From Prevotella sp. (GTDB lineage Bacteria > Bacteroidota > Bacteroidia > Bacteroidales > Bacteroidaceae), in assembly GCA_016284635.1 (NCBI GenBank), contig JAEEPF010000005.1:1-47940 (forward strand): a stretch of DNA of 47,940 nt. The letters are read 5' to 3'. Below, piece by piece: positions 9,251-17,700 of this stretch. Within the stretch, counting starts at the first letter, position 1. Each line of letters starts with the position of its first letter. The notes beneath the pieces are model-generated. The model ran no database searches. It worked only from the letters and a program-made list of their open reading frames with translations, and had not been told where the DNA came from. A program made the translations under genes and the position numbers.

Positions 9251-9932
9251 AATCCTGAATATTTGAGTCGTTTGAATGATTTATGTTATCTGAAGGATTG
9301 TTCATGGACTGCGGACCGAAGCCTGTGTTTCCCGACTGACGGGCGATATACCACTTGCCAAGTCCGATGCAGAACACGAGCGCACCGATACCGAAACCTA
9401 TCTCTCCAACCAAGATGCCGAGGAAGATGGCGAGACCGACACCTGTGAACATCTGACGGACACCCTTCTGGTAGTCACCGCTGTTCTGGACGGCCTCCTC
9501 CTTCAGCAGCTGCTCTGGGATCGGCTGACCGTTCTGCATGGCCATCTGAGCCAGCTTGAGCCGTTCCTTGCGGTTGCGATTGATGAAAAAGACCACGGCG
9601 ATGATCACGATGATGGGGAACAGGACGAACAGGATGAAGATAATTCCCACGGCGGTCAGCATACCCATGACGGCTTTCGAGTCGATATTCGAGAACACCT
9701 CACGCACGATCTCCTTGGCATCATCTTCCGAATACTCAATGTGTCGGTGGCTGGTGATGCTGTCACTGTCATCAGCTACGGTTGTGGTGTCAGAAAAGGC
9801 CTCGATTGCATCCTTTGCCTTAGTAGAGTCCACCTGCTCCGTACGGGGCGTATGGCGGTGCTTCTGTGCTATAGCCTCAACATTCAAGCTGAGTGCGAGC
9901 ACCAGGACGATTGTTAATAATAACTGTTTCAT
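9243..9932 (-). CDS. Membrane protein with signal peptide, DUF6249-like
   Basis: A 229-residue protein: signal peptide (MKQLLLTIVLVLALSLNVEA), a Ser/Thr/Asp-rich exported segment, a long hydrophobic stretch (AVGIIFILFVLFPIIVIIAV, VFFINRNRKERLKLAQMAMQ) with charged residues after it, then two further membrane segments (VGLAIFLGILVGEIGFGIGA, LVFCIGLGKWYIARQ) and a polar Asn/Ser-rich tail. The layout matches DUF6249-type proteins often found near ECF sigma factors in Bacteroidetes; molecular function is unknown. It is first in a four-gene minus-strand set and has a well-formed AAGGAG-like site before its ATG. Confidence 0.8.
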   Translation of the reverse strand: MKQLLLTIVLVLALSLNVEAIAQKHRHTPRTEQVDSTKAKDAIEAFSDTTTVADDSDSITSHRHIEYSEDDAKEIVREVFSNIDSKAVMGMLTAVGIIFILFVLFPIIVIIAVVFFINRNRKERLKLAQMAMQNGQPIPEQLLKEEAVQNSGDYQKGVRQMFTGVGLAIFLGILVGEIGFGIGALVFCIGLGKWYIARQSGNTGFGPQSMNNPSDNINHSNDSNIQDYD

Positions 9933-9998
9933 ATCATTTCTCCTTTTTCTTTTTTATTTTTCTTTGTCCGTTTGACGTAACAAAACATTAATAAGTTG

Positions 9999-10006
9999 CA
10001 AAGATA
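9999..10006 (-). promoter_or_regulatory. Probable -7 box upstream of the DUF6249-like gene
   Basis: TATCTTTG on the minus strand matches TAnnTTTG and lies about 66 bp before the start at 9932. No clear -33 box is visible. It would drive the DUF6249-PspC-sigma-anti-sigma set. Confidence 0.45.
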
Positions 10007-10049
10007 GCAAATAATTTATGAAAATCTATGTAATCTGTGTCTTTTTTCT

Positions 10050-10057
10050 TAATTTTG
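10050..10057 (+). promoter_or_regulatory. Probable -7 box of the rsmF-like gene
   Basis: TAATTTTG matches TAnnTTTG, 21 bp before ATG 10079. It supports the downstream start over the longer open frame from 10037, whose first codons overlap this box. Confidence 0.5.
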
Positions 10058-10078
10058 CGCCTAAATTCAACGCGAGAT

Positions 10079-11560
10079 ATGACATTACCCGAGGATTTCA
10101 TCCGGGAGACGCGGCTACTCATGGGCGAAGCCCGCTTTAACCGCTTCATAGGAGCCTTCGACGAAGAGGCCCCCACGAGCATCCGCCTCAATCCCAGATT
10201 CTCGAGGAATGTGGAATGTGGCGCTCGGCCCAAGGCCGCTTGCTACCAAAGGGACGCAAGAATGTGGAATGAGAATACTCCAAGCGCAGGTTTTTCTGAG
10301 GATACGACTGCGGCAGACTCTATGGAAGAAGGTAATCATAATTCTCCATTCTCCATTCTCAATTCTCAATTTGACAAAGTCCCCTGGTGTCCCGAAGGTT
10401 TCTACCTCTCCGGTCGTCCCCAGTTCACCTTCGATCCTCTCTTCCATGCCGGCTGCTACTACGTCCAAGAATCCGCCTCGATGTTCATCACGCATGTTTT
10501 GAACAGTTTAGAATTTAGAGTGGAGAGTGTAGAGTTTGCTACCGCCGTCCTCTCTGCGGTTCCATCAATGGCGGTAGCAAACTCTCCACTCTCCACTCTA
10601 CACTCTCCACTTAAAGCCCTCGACCTCTGCGCTGCCCCCGGCGGCAAGTCCACCGCCATGCGCACCGTCCTGCCCGAGGGCAGTGTCCTCGTGAGCAACG
10701 AGCCTATCCCCACCCGTGCCCAGATCCTCTTGGAGAACATCACCAAATGGGGCTGGCCCGACTGCATCGTCACCAACAACTACCCCCGTGACTTCCGCAA
10801 GGCTAAGATGACATTCGACCTCATCCTCTGCGACGTCCCCTGCTCCGGCGAAGGCATGTTCCGCAAGGATCCCGCCACCATCAGCGAGTGGAGCCTCCAG
10901 AACGTGGAGAAGTGCTGGCGCCTGCAACGCGAGATCGTCGCCGATGCCTGGGAGTGTCTGAATCCCGGTGGTCTACTAATATATAGTACGTGTACCTATA
11001 ATATTAAAGAAAACGAGGAAAACGTGCGTTGGATCTTGGAGACCTACGATGCCGAACCTGTCGCCATCCCAACCGACGCCTCATGGAACATCACGGGTTC
11101 CCTCCTCCCCGGCTTCGATGCCCCCGTTTACCGTTTCATCCCCGGCATCACAAGGAGCGAAGGACTGTTCCTTTGCGTCTTGCGCAAAAGTGGAGAGTGT
11201 AGAACTGAGAGTTTAGAGTTTGCTACCGCCATTGATGGAACCGCAAAGAGGACGGCGGTAGCAAACTCTACACTCTACACTCTCAACTCTCAACTCAAGC
11301 AACTAAAAGCCGATCTTCCTCAAGGTGACTTTCCACACGTCGACCTTTCCTACTCCGACGCTCTCCGCTACCTCCGGGGCGAATCCCTCGTCCTTCCCCC
11401 CGACACCCCTCGTGGCATCGTGACCGTCACCTACCGTGGCGTTCCCCTCGGTCCCGCCAAGAACATCGGCAACCGCGCCAATAACCTCTACCCCAAACCC
11501 TGGCGCATCAAAACCACCCACCTCCCCACGGAGCCCGTAGAAATTATCTATAATCTATAG
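10079..11560 (+). CDS. rsmF: rRNA (cytosine-C5) methyltransferase, RsmB/RsmF (NOL1/NOP2/Sun) family
   Basis: From ATG 10079 this is 493 residues. Motifs of SAM-dependent RNA m5C methyltransferases are clear: motif [21 protein letters not shown]; motif [20 protein letters not shown] with the conserved Cys of PCSGEG; motif [19 protein letters not shown] with the catalytic Cys of STCTYN. The C-terminal part ([26 protein letters not shown]) resembles the PUA-like tail of RsmF. The target is expected to be 16S rRNA. Four repeat-derived inserts are read in frame (roughly residues 43-71, 88-98, 146-178 and 371-406), two of them opposite-orientation copies of one element. thyA follows after 23 bp, so co-transcription is likely. 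Whether the enzyme is active with these inserts is unknown, though all catalytic motifs are intact. Confidence 0.88.
   Translation: MTLPEDFIRETRLLMGEARFNRFIGAFDEEAPTSIRLNPRFSRNVECGARPKAACYQRDARMWNENTPSAGFSEDTTAADSMEEGNHNSPFSILNSQFDKVPWCPEGFYLSGRPQFTFDPLFHAGCYYVQESASMFITHVLNSLEFRVESVEFATAVLSAVPSMAVANSPLSTLHSPLKALDLCAAPGGKSTAMRTVLPEGSVLVSNEPIPTRAQILLENITKWGWPDCIVTNNYPRDFRKAKMTFDLILCDVPCSGEGMFRKDPATISEWSLQNVEKCWRLQREIVADAWECLNPGGLLIYSTCTYNIKENEENVRWILETYDAEPVAIPTDASWNITGSLLPGFDAPVYRFIPGITRSEGLFLCVLRKSGECRTESLEFATAIDGTAKRTAVANSTLYTLNSQLKQLKADLPQGDFPHVDLSYSDALRYLRGESLVLPPDTPRGIVTVTYRGVPLGPAKNIGNRANNLYPKPWRIKTTHLPTEPVEIIYNL
10207..10290. repeat. Repeat insert 1 in rsmF-like gene (gaatgtg units with palindromic core)
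   Basis: gaatgtggaatgtgg at the left and gaatgtggaatgaga at the right flank a core containing cggcccaaggccg, a near-palindrome. This copies the design of the other inserts in the gene: short 7-bp units around a hairpin core. Confidence 0.6.
10340..10372. repeat. Heptanucleotide array (attctcc/attctca) in rsmF-like gene
   Basis: Four to five 7-bp units ending at the sequence that codes QFDKVPW. They are read in frame as [10 protein letters not shown]. The array sits at a linker between the N-terminal part and the conserved methyltransferase region. Confidence 0.8.
10516..10611 (+). repeat. Palindromic element copy 1 in rsmF-like gene
   Basis: Core 10532-10584: gagtttgctaccgcc, a 23-bp loop, then the exact reverse complement ggcggtagcaaactc. 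Flanks are 7-bp units of the tctccac/tctacac type. It lies just before SAM motif I and is read in frame as a Ser/Thr/Leu-rich insert. The 23-bp loop is the reverse complement of the loop in copy 2 with one mismatch. Confidence 0.93.
11189..11296 (-). repeat. Palindromic element copy 2 in rsmF-like gene, opposite orientation
   Basis: Core 11216-11268 with the same 15-bp arms as copy 1 and a loop (11231-11253) that is the reverse complement of the copy 1 loop apart from one base. Flanks are 7-bp units (tctacac, tctcaac). It is read in frame; its sense translation ([18 protein letters not shown]) closely resembles the antisense translation of copy 1. Confidence 0.93.
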
Positions 11561-11583
11561 TCAAAAACTCTAAAGTCAAAAAT

Positions 11584-12378
11584 ATGAAACAGTATTTAGA
11601 TATTTTGAACCGCATCCTCACCGAAGGCACAGAGAAAGGTGACCGCACAGGCACCGGCACCATCAGCATCTTCGGCACACAGTCGCGTTACAACCTCGAC
11701 GACGGTTTCCCCCTGCTCACCACGAAGAAGCTCCACCTGAAGTCGATCATCTACGAACTGCTCTGGTTCCTCAAGGGCGACACCAACGTGAAGTACCTCC
11801 AGGAGCACGGCGTCCGTATCTGGAACGAGTGGGCCGACGAGAACGGCGAGCTCGGTCCCGTCTATGGTCACCAGTGGCGTTCATGGCCCGACTACAACGG
11901 CGGTACGATAGACCAGATCCAGTATGTGCTGGACCAGTTGAAGAACAATCCCAACTCCCGTCGTATGATCGTCTCCGCTTGGAACGTGGCTGAGGTGAAC
12001 CAGATGGCACTGCCTCCCTGTCACACCATCTTCCAGTTCTACGTGGCCGGCGACCGTCTGTCGCTCCAACTCTACCAGCGTTCGGCAGACACCTTCCTCG
12101 GCGTACCGTTCAACATCGCCTCCTACGCCCTGCTCCTGATGATGATGGCACAGGTGACAGGTTTCAAGCCCGGTGACTTCATCCACACCACCGGTGACAC
12201 CCATCTCTATCTGAATCACATCGAGCAGGCCAAGCTCCAACTCACCCGTGAGCCCCGACCCCTGCCCCAGATGAAGATCAACCCCGACGTCAAGTCCCTC
12301 TTCGACTTCCAGTACGAGGACTTCGAACTCCTCAACTACGATCCCCACCCTCACATCAAAGCCGAAGTCAGTGTCTAA
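11584..12378 (+). CDS. thyA: Thymidylate synthase
   Basis: 264 residues, the length of E. coli ThyA. It converts dUMP to dTMP using methylene-tetrahydrofolate and releases dihydrofolate, recycled by the DHFR encoded just downstream. Diagnostic blocks: [19 protein letters not shown], the WLKGDTN-like [34 protein letters not shown], the catalytic cysteine in [34 protein letters not shown] and [12 protein letters not shown]. It ends [12 protein letters not shown], as usual. A 9-bp-unit palindrome begins immediately after the stop codon, and 267 bp separate it from folA. Confidence 0.98.
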   Translation: MKQYLDILNRILTEGTEKGDRTGTGTISIFGTQSRYNLDDGFPLLTTKKLHLKSIIYELLWFLKGDTNVKYLQEHGVRIWNEWADENGELGPVYGHQWRSWPDYNGGTIDQIQYVLDQLKNNPNSRRMIVSAWNVAEVNQMALPPCHTIFQFYVAGDRLSLQLYQRSADTFLGVPFNIASYALLLMMMAQVTGFKPGDFIHTTGDTHLYLNHIEQAKLQLTREPRPLPQMKINPDVKSLFDFQYEDFELLNYDPHPHIKAEVSV

Positions 12379-12383
12379 TAATA

Positions 12384-12463
12384 ACGACAACAATGACAAC
12401 AAAAACAACATTTTCGTCATAAGACGAAAAGAGAAAAGTTGTCCAAGTTGTCTATGTTGTCGT
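12384..12463. repeat. Palindromic 9-bp-unit element downstream of thyA
   Basis: Left arm units acgacaac, atgacaac and aaaacaac; right arm units aagttgtcc, aagttgtct and atgttgtcg; central hairpin ttttcgtc/gacgaaaa. It starts six bases after the thyA stop and is the same family as the insert at 7038-7139. It could serve as a terminator-like hairpin here. Confidence 0.88.
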
Positions 12464-12485
12464 AAATAAATGAATTGTTAATTTA

Positions 12486-12632
12486 GAAACGAATTTGAAT
12501 AATATGCATAATTTTGTTCACGAATTATAATAATTATTATTCATATTAGTGGGTTCAATTATTTCAATTATTCAAATTCGTTTCCTTAAAAAAATCACAT
12601 TCGTTTCCTTAAAAAAATCCCACTCGTTTCCC
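12486..12632. repeat. Dispersed AT-rich repeat, copy B
   Basis: Bases 12486-12553 are nearly identical to 805-871. It starts with gaaacgaatttgaataat and ends with inverted attcgtttcc-type units repeated three times, about 13 bp before the folA start. It contains TAATTTTG (12509-12516), a possible -7 box facing folA. Nothing coding is seen. Confidence 0.8.
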
Positions 12633-12645
12633 TAAAAAATAAAAT

Positions 12646-13164
12646 ATGATTTCAATTATTGCAGCGGTAGCCCGGAACAGAGCCATTGGTTTCAAGAACA
12701 AACTGATTTACTGGCTCCCCAACGACCTAAAGCGCTTCAAGGCGCTCACCACAGGCCACACCATCATCATGGGTCGCAACACCTTCCTCTCCCTCCCCAA
12801 GGGCGCCCTCCCCAACCGTCGTAACATCGTCCTCACAAGAAAGGGAGTTAAAGGGGAGTTAGCGGAAGTTAGAGAGGAGTTAAAGGACAATACCTCACTC
12901 GATTTCTATCCTTCATTGGAAGAGGCTCTCGCCCACTGCGCCCCCGATGAAGACATCTTCATCATCGGCGGCGCCTCGGTCTACCGTCAGGCCCTCCCCC
13001 TCGCCGACCGTCTCTGTCTCACAGAGATCGACGACACCCCCGCCGAGGCCGACACCTTCTTCCCGCCCTACAAAGACGACTGGCAGGAATCCTTCCGCGA
13101 AGACCATCCCGTCGACGACCGTCACGCCTTCCCCTACTCCTTCGTCGACTACATCCGCAAATAA
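12646..13164 (+). CDS. folA: Dihydrofolate reductase
   Basis: 172 residues. It reduces dihydrofolate to tetrahydrofolate with NADPH, completing the thymidylate cycle with the neighbouring ThyA. The family blocks are present: SIIAAVARNRAIGFKNKLIY at the N-terminus, WLPNDLKRFKALTTGHTIIM with the active-site acidic Asp in PNDLKRFK, GRNTFLSLPKGALPNRRNIV, and FIIGGASVYRQALPLADRLC followed by LTEID. Between NIVLTR and FYPSLEEAL there is a charged insert (KGVKGELAEVREELKDNT) coded by a roughly 10-bp tandem repeat. It is convergent with the AAA-ATPase gene 13 bp away. Confidence 0.97.
   Translation: MISIIAAVARNRAIGFKNKLIYWLPNDLKRFKALTTGHTIIMGRNTFLSLPKGALPNRRNIVLTRKGVKGELAEVREELKDNTSLDFYPSLEEALAHCAPDEDIFIIGGASVYRQALPLADRLCLTEIDDTPAEADTFFPPYKDDWQESFREDHPVDDRHAFPYSFVDYIRK
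12844..12887. repeat. Roughly 10-bp tandem repeat inside folA
   Basis: Units ggagttaaag, gggagttagc, ggaagttaga and gaggagttaa follow one another and are translated in frame as a Glu/Lys-rich insert after the strand NIVLTR. It is likely an acquired repeat insertion like those in the other genes here. Confidence 0.7.
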
Positions 13165-13177
13165 AACGTCAAGATCC

Positions 13178-14731
13178 TTATATTGTCACTTCAAAGATTC
13201 GTTTTCCTTTGTTCTCTATCCAACGTGGCTCCGTCACCTCCCGCTTTTTGGAGAAGTCAAAGGTCACGAGGTAGCCTTCCGACGCGCCTCGTGTCATAAG
13301 GTATGAGGCCAGTTGGTCGCGCCCCTGCTCCTCGTACTTCTCACCGCGCCATATCTTCAGCTCTATGATGAATTCTTCGCTGCCGTAGGTCACCACCAGA
13401 TCCATGCGCCGGTTGTCACGTGTCTGCGGCTCCACATAGTAGAACCCCGTGCCGTTGATGATCGGCTTCAGGAACGTCAGGAACAGCAGTCGCCCCTCCC
13501 TTTCCAGAAACGGCACAGTGCTCTCGCGGTATTCCTCCTGCATCAGTTCGGCGAAACGGGTAATCACCAGTTCCATGTCGAGCCGCCCGTTGCGAACATA
13601 ATTCACTTGAATACGCAGTTTGCCCAGGTCGTTGATGGTTTGTTCGGCAATAAAATAGTTGTTAAGCACCTCCTCAAAAATAATATTGTGGATGCGTACC
13701 TTTCGCCTGGCGTCATACCTGATGATGCTGAACATCGTGGCGAAGTCCATCACGGGGTTATTCACGTCGTAGGTCACCTCCTCACCGTTGACGGAGATGG
13801 CAAAGATGAACTGCTTCAACTTTGGATAGTTCTCCAGGTTCTTCGTCAGACTGGTGAAGAGGGTGTTCTTTTCCAGGATGGTCTGCTTCGTAGCCGTCTG
13901 CACCCCTCTTATAGTCCAGTCCTTGCCCAACTCCTCGTCGATCACCTTGCAGAGCTTACTCACGAGGAAGGGATAGCCCGTGGTATATTTGTATATCTCC
14001 TCGCTCACGGCGCCAATGTCCATGCCCGTATGCTCATCCTCCTCGTAGTCATTGAGCATCTGGGCTATCTCCTCTGGGTGGAAGGTCATGTCAACATTGA
14101 AGTCTGTGGCGATGTTCCAAGGCGAGTTGTATTTCTTCTCGGCATCGGGCCGGAACTTCAGCTTGATATTTTTAATATCATAGACACCAGCGAGGACAAC
14201 ACTCAAGAAGGTGGAGTCAAGACCATTATCTTCGCGTAGCAAATACATATTGCGTAGCATCCCGATGAAGCCGATGAACGTGTCGTTGTCACTGCTCTTG
14301 TCCACCTCGTCGATCAGGAGCGCAACGGGCTTGTCGTATGACTGGCAGAACCTGGTGATAGTCTGGCTCAGCGTCTCAAAGTCCTTGATGCCCTCGTCTT
14401 GCCAGATGGCTTTCGCCTCAACGCTTTCACGCGACACTTCGTCAAGCATCAGTCGGACGAATGATTTCACGAATGTCTCCTGCCCCTTGAACGACTCGTC
14501 GCCGATGCCCTCAAAACTTGTCTTTATGATGAGGTACTTGTCCGACAGACGGCGCCGGATGGTCTGAAGCATCGTCGTCTTACCATACTGCCGTGCGCGG
14601 TTGATGGTGAAATACTTGCCCTTGTCTATCAGCGCCTCCACGGCCTTAAACCGCTTCTCCGTATTCACCATATAATGCCACTGCGGGTTACAACTGCCTG
14701 TTATGTTGAACTCTTTTCTCATTACCTTCAT
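13178..14731 (-). CDS. AAA-like ATPase with C-terminal PD-(D/E)XK nuclease-like domain
   Basis: About 517 residues from ATG 14731 (ATG 14722 also possible; the longer open frame overlaps the upstream gene's end). The N-terminal ATPase domain has a Walker A-like INRARQYGKTTMLQTI and a Walker B VALLIDEVDKS. The C-terminal domain has DLVVTYGSEEFIIELKIWRG, fitting D...ExK of PD-(D/E)XK nucleases, then a conserved QL.SYL segment. This pairing (AAA-like ATPase plus PD-(D/E)XK, as in PF14516/PF08011-like proteins) is expanded in Prevotella and Bacteroides; its role is not established. It follows the 2771-residue protein gene after 25 bp on the same strand. Confidence 0.82.
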   Translation of the reverse strand: MKVMRKEFNITGSCNPQWHYMVNTEKRFKAVEALIDKGKYFTINRARQYGKTTMLQTIRRRLSDKYLIIKTSFEGIGDESFKGQETFVKSFVRLMLDEVSRESVEAKAIWQDEGIKDFETLSQTITRFCQSYDKPVALLIDEVDKSSDNDTFIGFIGMLRNMYLLREDNGLDSTFLSVVLAGVYDIKNIKLKFRPDAEKKYNSPWNIATDFNVDMTFHPEEIAQMLNDYEEDEHTGMDIGAVSEEIYKYTTGYPFLVSKLCKVIDEELGKDWTIRGVQTATKQTILEKNTLFTSLTKNLENYPKLKQFIFAISVNGEEVTYDVNNPVMDFATMFSIIRYDARRKVRIHNIIFEEVLNNYFIAEQTINDLGKLRIQVNYVRNGRLDMELVITRFAELMQEEYRESTVPFLEREGRLLFLTFLKPIINGTGFYYVEPQTRDNRRMDLVVTYGSEEFIIELKIWRGEKYEEQGRDQLASYLMTRGASEGYLVTFDFSKKREVTEPRWIENKGKRIFEVTI

Positions 14732-14756
14732 CTTGTTCGTTTCAGAAAACACATTA

Positions 14757-17700
14757 CTATGGATTCGTCGTCGATGAGCCTGAATTTGTGGTTGTTGTCG
14801 CATCCCGTCCAATAAAGACATTCGTGTTGCCCGTTACCTCCGCATTGTTACCTCCGCCATAGACATTGCCACGAATGTCAGCACCGATGACGTCCTTTTC
14901 GATATTTTTCTCTTCATAGTAGGTGGTTTCTGCTACAGCAGTACCTGCGGCTGCGATATATCTATATGGACTTGCCGCAGTCCCTTCTCCTGAACGAGTG
15001 TAGAGGCCTTCTACGGAAGCTCCAACACTTACACTCTTTTCTTCATACCCCTTTACAGAGACTTTTGCCAAGGTTCCAATATTGACATTAGTATTACCCT
15101 TGACCGATGCAGCGTTGCCACCACCGAAAACTTTGCCAATAGCACCTATCTTACCCTTGGCATGAGACGGCAGTTCGACATCATGCGTTGTTGTACCATC
15201 TGATATCGGCAAAGTTTCTCCTTTATAGCCCGTAGCATTATATTCGTATCCAGTTTCAGAATAACGGGAAGACTCTCCAACATAATCCTTCCATGCACCC
15301 TCTACAACACTTATATTCACCGTCGGATCGCCCACCATTACAGCAGTTTCACCATAGCCACCGCCATAGACAGCCCCGATACTGGTGAACGACTTGACAT
15401 TCACCACAGGGGCATTAAACACGCTTGACAAGCCTGATTCCAAACCATCTTCTGGCAGACGGGGTTTCCACACCTTATTGGTACCTTCGGTCACTTCCTT
15501 GTAACCATAGACAGAATAGCCAGCCTGATTACCACCGCCATACAATTCACCAATGATAATCGGTTTACAGCCAACCTCCTCGACATTTACGGTGATGGCG
15601 CCACGGATGGTTCCACTCAGATTATTGCCACCAAACACACGCTCGAAACGACCATTAGTGATGGTCAGCGTCACATTGCCCTGTATGTCGGCAGCCTCAG
15701 CACCACCATAGGCTGCATTCAAACCAGGAATACAAGCCATCAACAACTTAGCCTCTGCATCCATCGGTGCACTCTTACCACCGCCATATGCCTCATCCAC
15801 ACAGAAGTCACAACCTCCGACTTCCTCTAACATAGTCACAGCAGTCTGTCGTACATTACCCTTCGTATTCGAGCCACCAAAGACACGGTGAATCGTACCT
15901 CCGAAAATATTCACAGAAGCCTTACCTGTACCATATCCATAATTCGACGCTCTATCTTCAGGTGTCTGTGCATTGGTTGCATCCACATCATATGCCCTAA
16001 ATCCAACATTGGCACCAGGATTGGGATCGCCATTGGGCAAGTCATCTTTACCATTACCACCACCAAACACCTCTTCAATTTCAAAAGTACCATTGACCGT
16101 AACGTTAGTCGCTGGTGTTGAAGCGGCATTACCACCACCATAGACTTGCTGAATGCTGGTTAGTCCGCAACCGTCAATAATAACATTGGTACTATTGGTA
16201 GTATTCTTGCCACCAGCAGGTTCGTAGGCAGCCAAGTTTCCACCACCATAGACTGCTTTCACATCGTAGGATCCTTTAACCTTGGCATCCGTCACTGGTG
16301 TCTCGCCGGCTGTATTTGCTATCTGTGACTTGGTCTTATTCTGTGTAGCATAGATATGCACCATCACCTGCCCCATTGGTGTACCGGCAGCATTATTACA
16401 ACCAAAGACTTCACCGACGGCACAACCCCTTGCATCATTGGCGATGGGCGTTCCTTCTTCACCTGACGATGTCGTACCGTTCAAGTCAAGTAGTACATTA
16501 CCATAGACATAGGCCGGCTTTCCTGCTTCTCCCAGTCCGCCGCCATAGGCTTCTCCAAGAATAGTACCACCTGTCAAGCGGATTGTCGTTGTGGTGCTTG
16601 CAGAAGTCTTGCCTTCAGCCCAGTCGCCCGTATTATTAGTACCACCAGTCGGATTCCAGTTGCTGGTCTGGGTGTCAGCCAGAGCGCCACCACCATAGAC
16701 GTCTTTCAGCACCAAGCCACCCGTCATGTTAACAGCCACGCTGCCCTTCACTTTACCAGCCTCGCCGCCACCAAAGACAGAACCTGCTATGAGCTGAACA
16801 TTCTTGTCTTCGTTATCTGCTGTCGGAGTTGTTGCATAGTTGATGTTCACCTCCGTCTCACGCACCTGAGCAAGGTTATCACCTGTTGCTGCAAGGTCAC
16901 CACGGGCAGCACCAAATATGTTACCATCGTTGTTGCTGTTACCATCATAACCGATACGACCACCACTGACCGTAACCGTTGTCTTACCACTGGTAGCAAC
17001 ACTGGCAGTACCTACCGAGCCCATAGCACCAGCTCCATAGACGTTGCGTACCACTAGGCCACCGTCGATATTCACAGTGGTAGTACCTTGCACGATACCC
17101 GCTAAGGGGTTAAATTTTTTTATCGTCTTAGTTACAGCGGACTCTCCCTCACCCTCCGTCACAGTAACGTTATAGGTATCAGTACCGCATCCGCCACCAT
17201 AGACATTGCCGCGATTAGGATAGGCAGCGCCTTGGTATTTGTTACCATTGTCGTCTTCGACCTCTACTCCAGAAGTAATACCTATTGTACCACTATAGAC
17301 GTCGACAATGGCATCCTGATAGGTATGCCCATTCTCGCCACTACCATAGACAGAGCCCATAATAAGCGGAGTCGTGGTAACAGTGCCCGAACCAGAGGTT
17401 CCAATAATGACATGAGTATCATGAACCCACGCCAATCGGTCTTGGATAGAACCTGGCTCATCCACATCACCTCGCGACGAACCGAATATCATACCGTTAT
17501 CCTTACCAGTGGTGCCAATGGTTCCGCCAGTGATGGTGATTTCTGCCTTTCCTGTATTATCGGTATGACCTGTAATATTTCCAGAACCGTCGTAGTTGTA
17601 AGTTCCTACAGATCCGAAGGCACCACCGCCATAGACATTATGCAAGATGGAGCCACCCTTTATCGTGACATTGGTGTTACCCTTAACGAGGCCTAATTTA

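Noticed and set aside
10037..10078. Upstream start for the rsmF-like gene
   Set aside because: The extra residues overlap a -7 promoter box and look non-protein; ATG 10079 fits the usual N-terminus.
13313..14239. 308-codon plus-strand frame opposite the AAA-ATPase gene
   Set aside because: The minus strand has clear Walker and nuclease motifs; the plus frame has no recognisable features.
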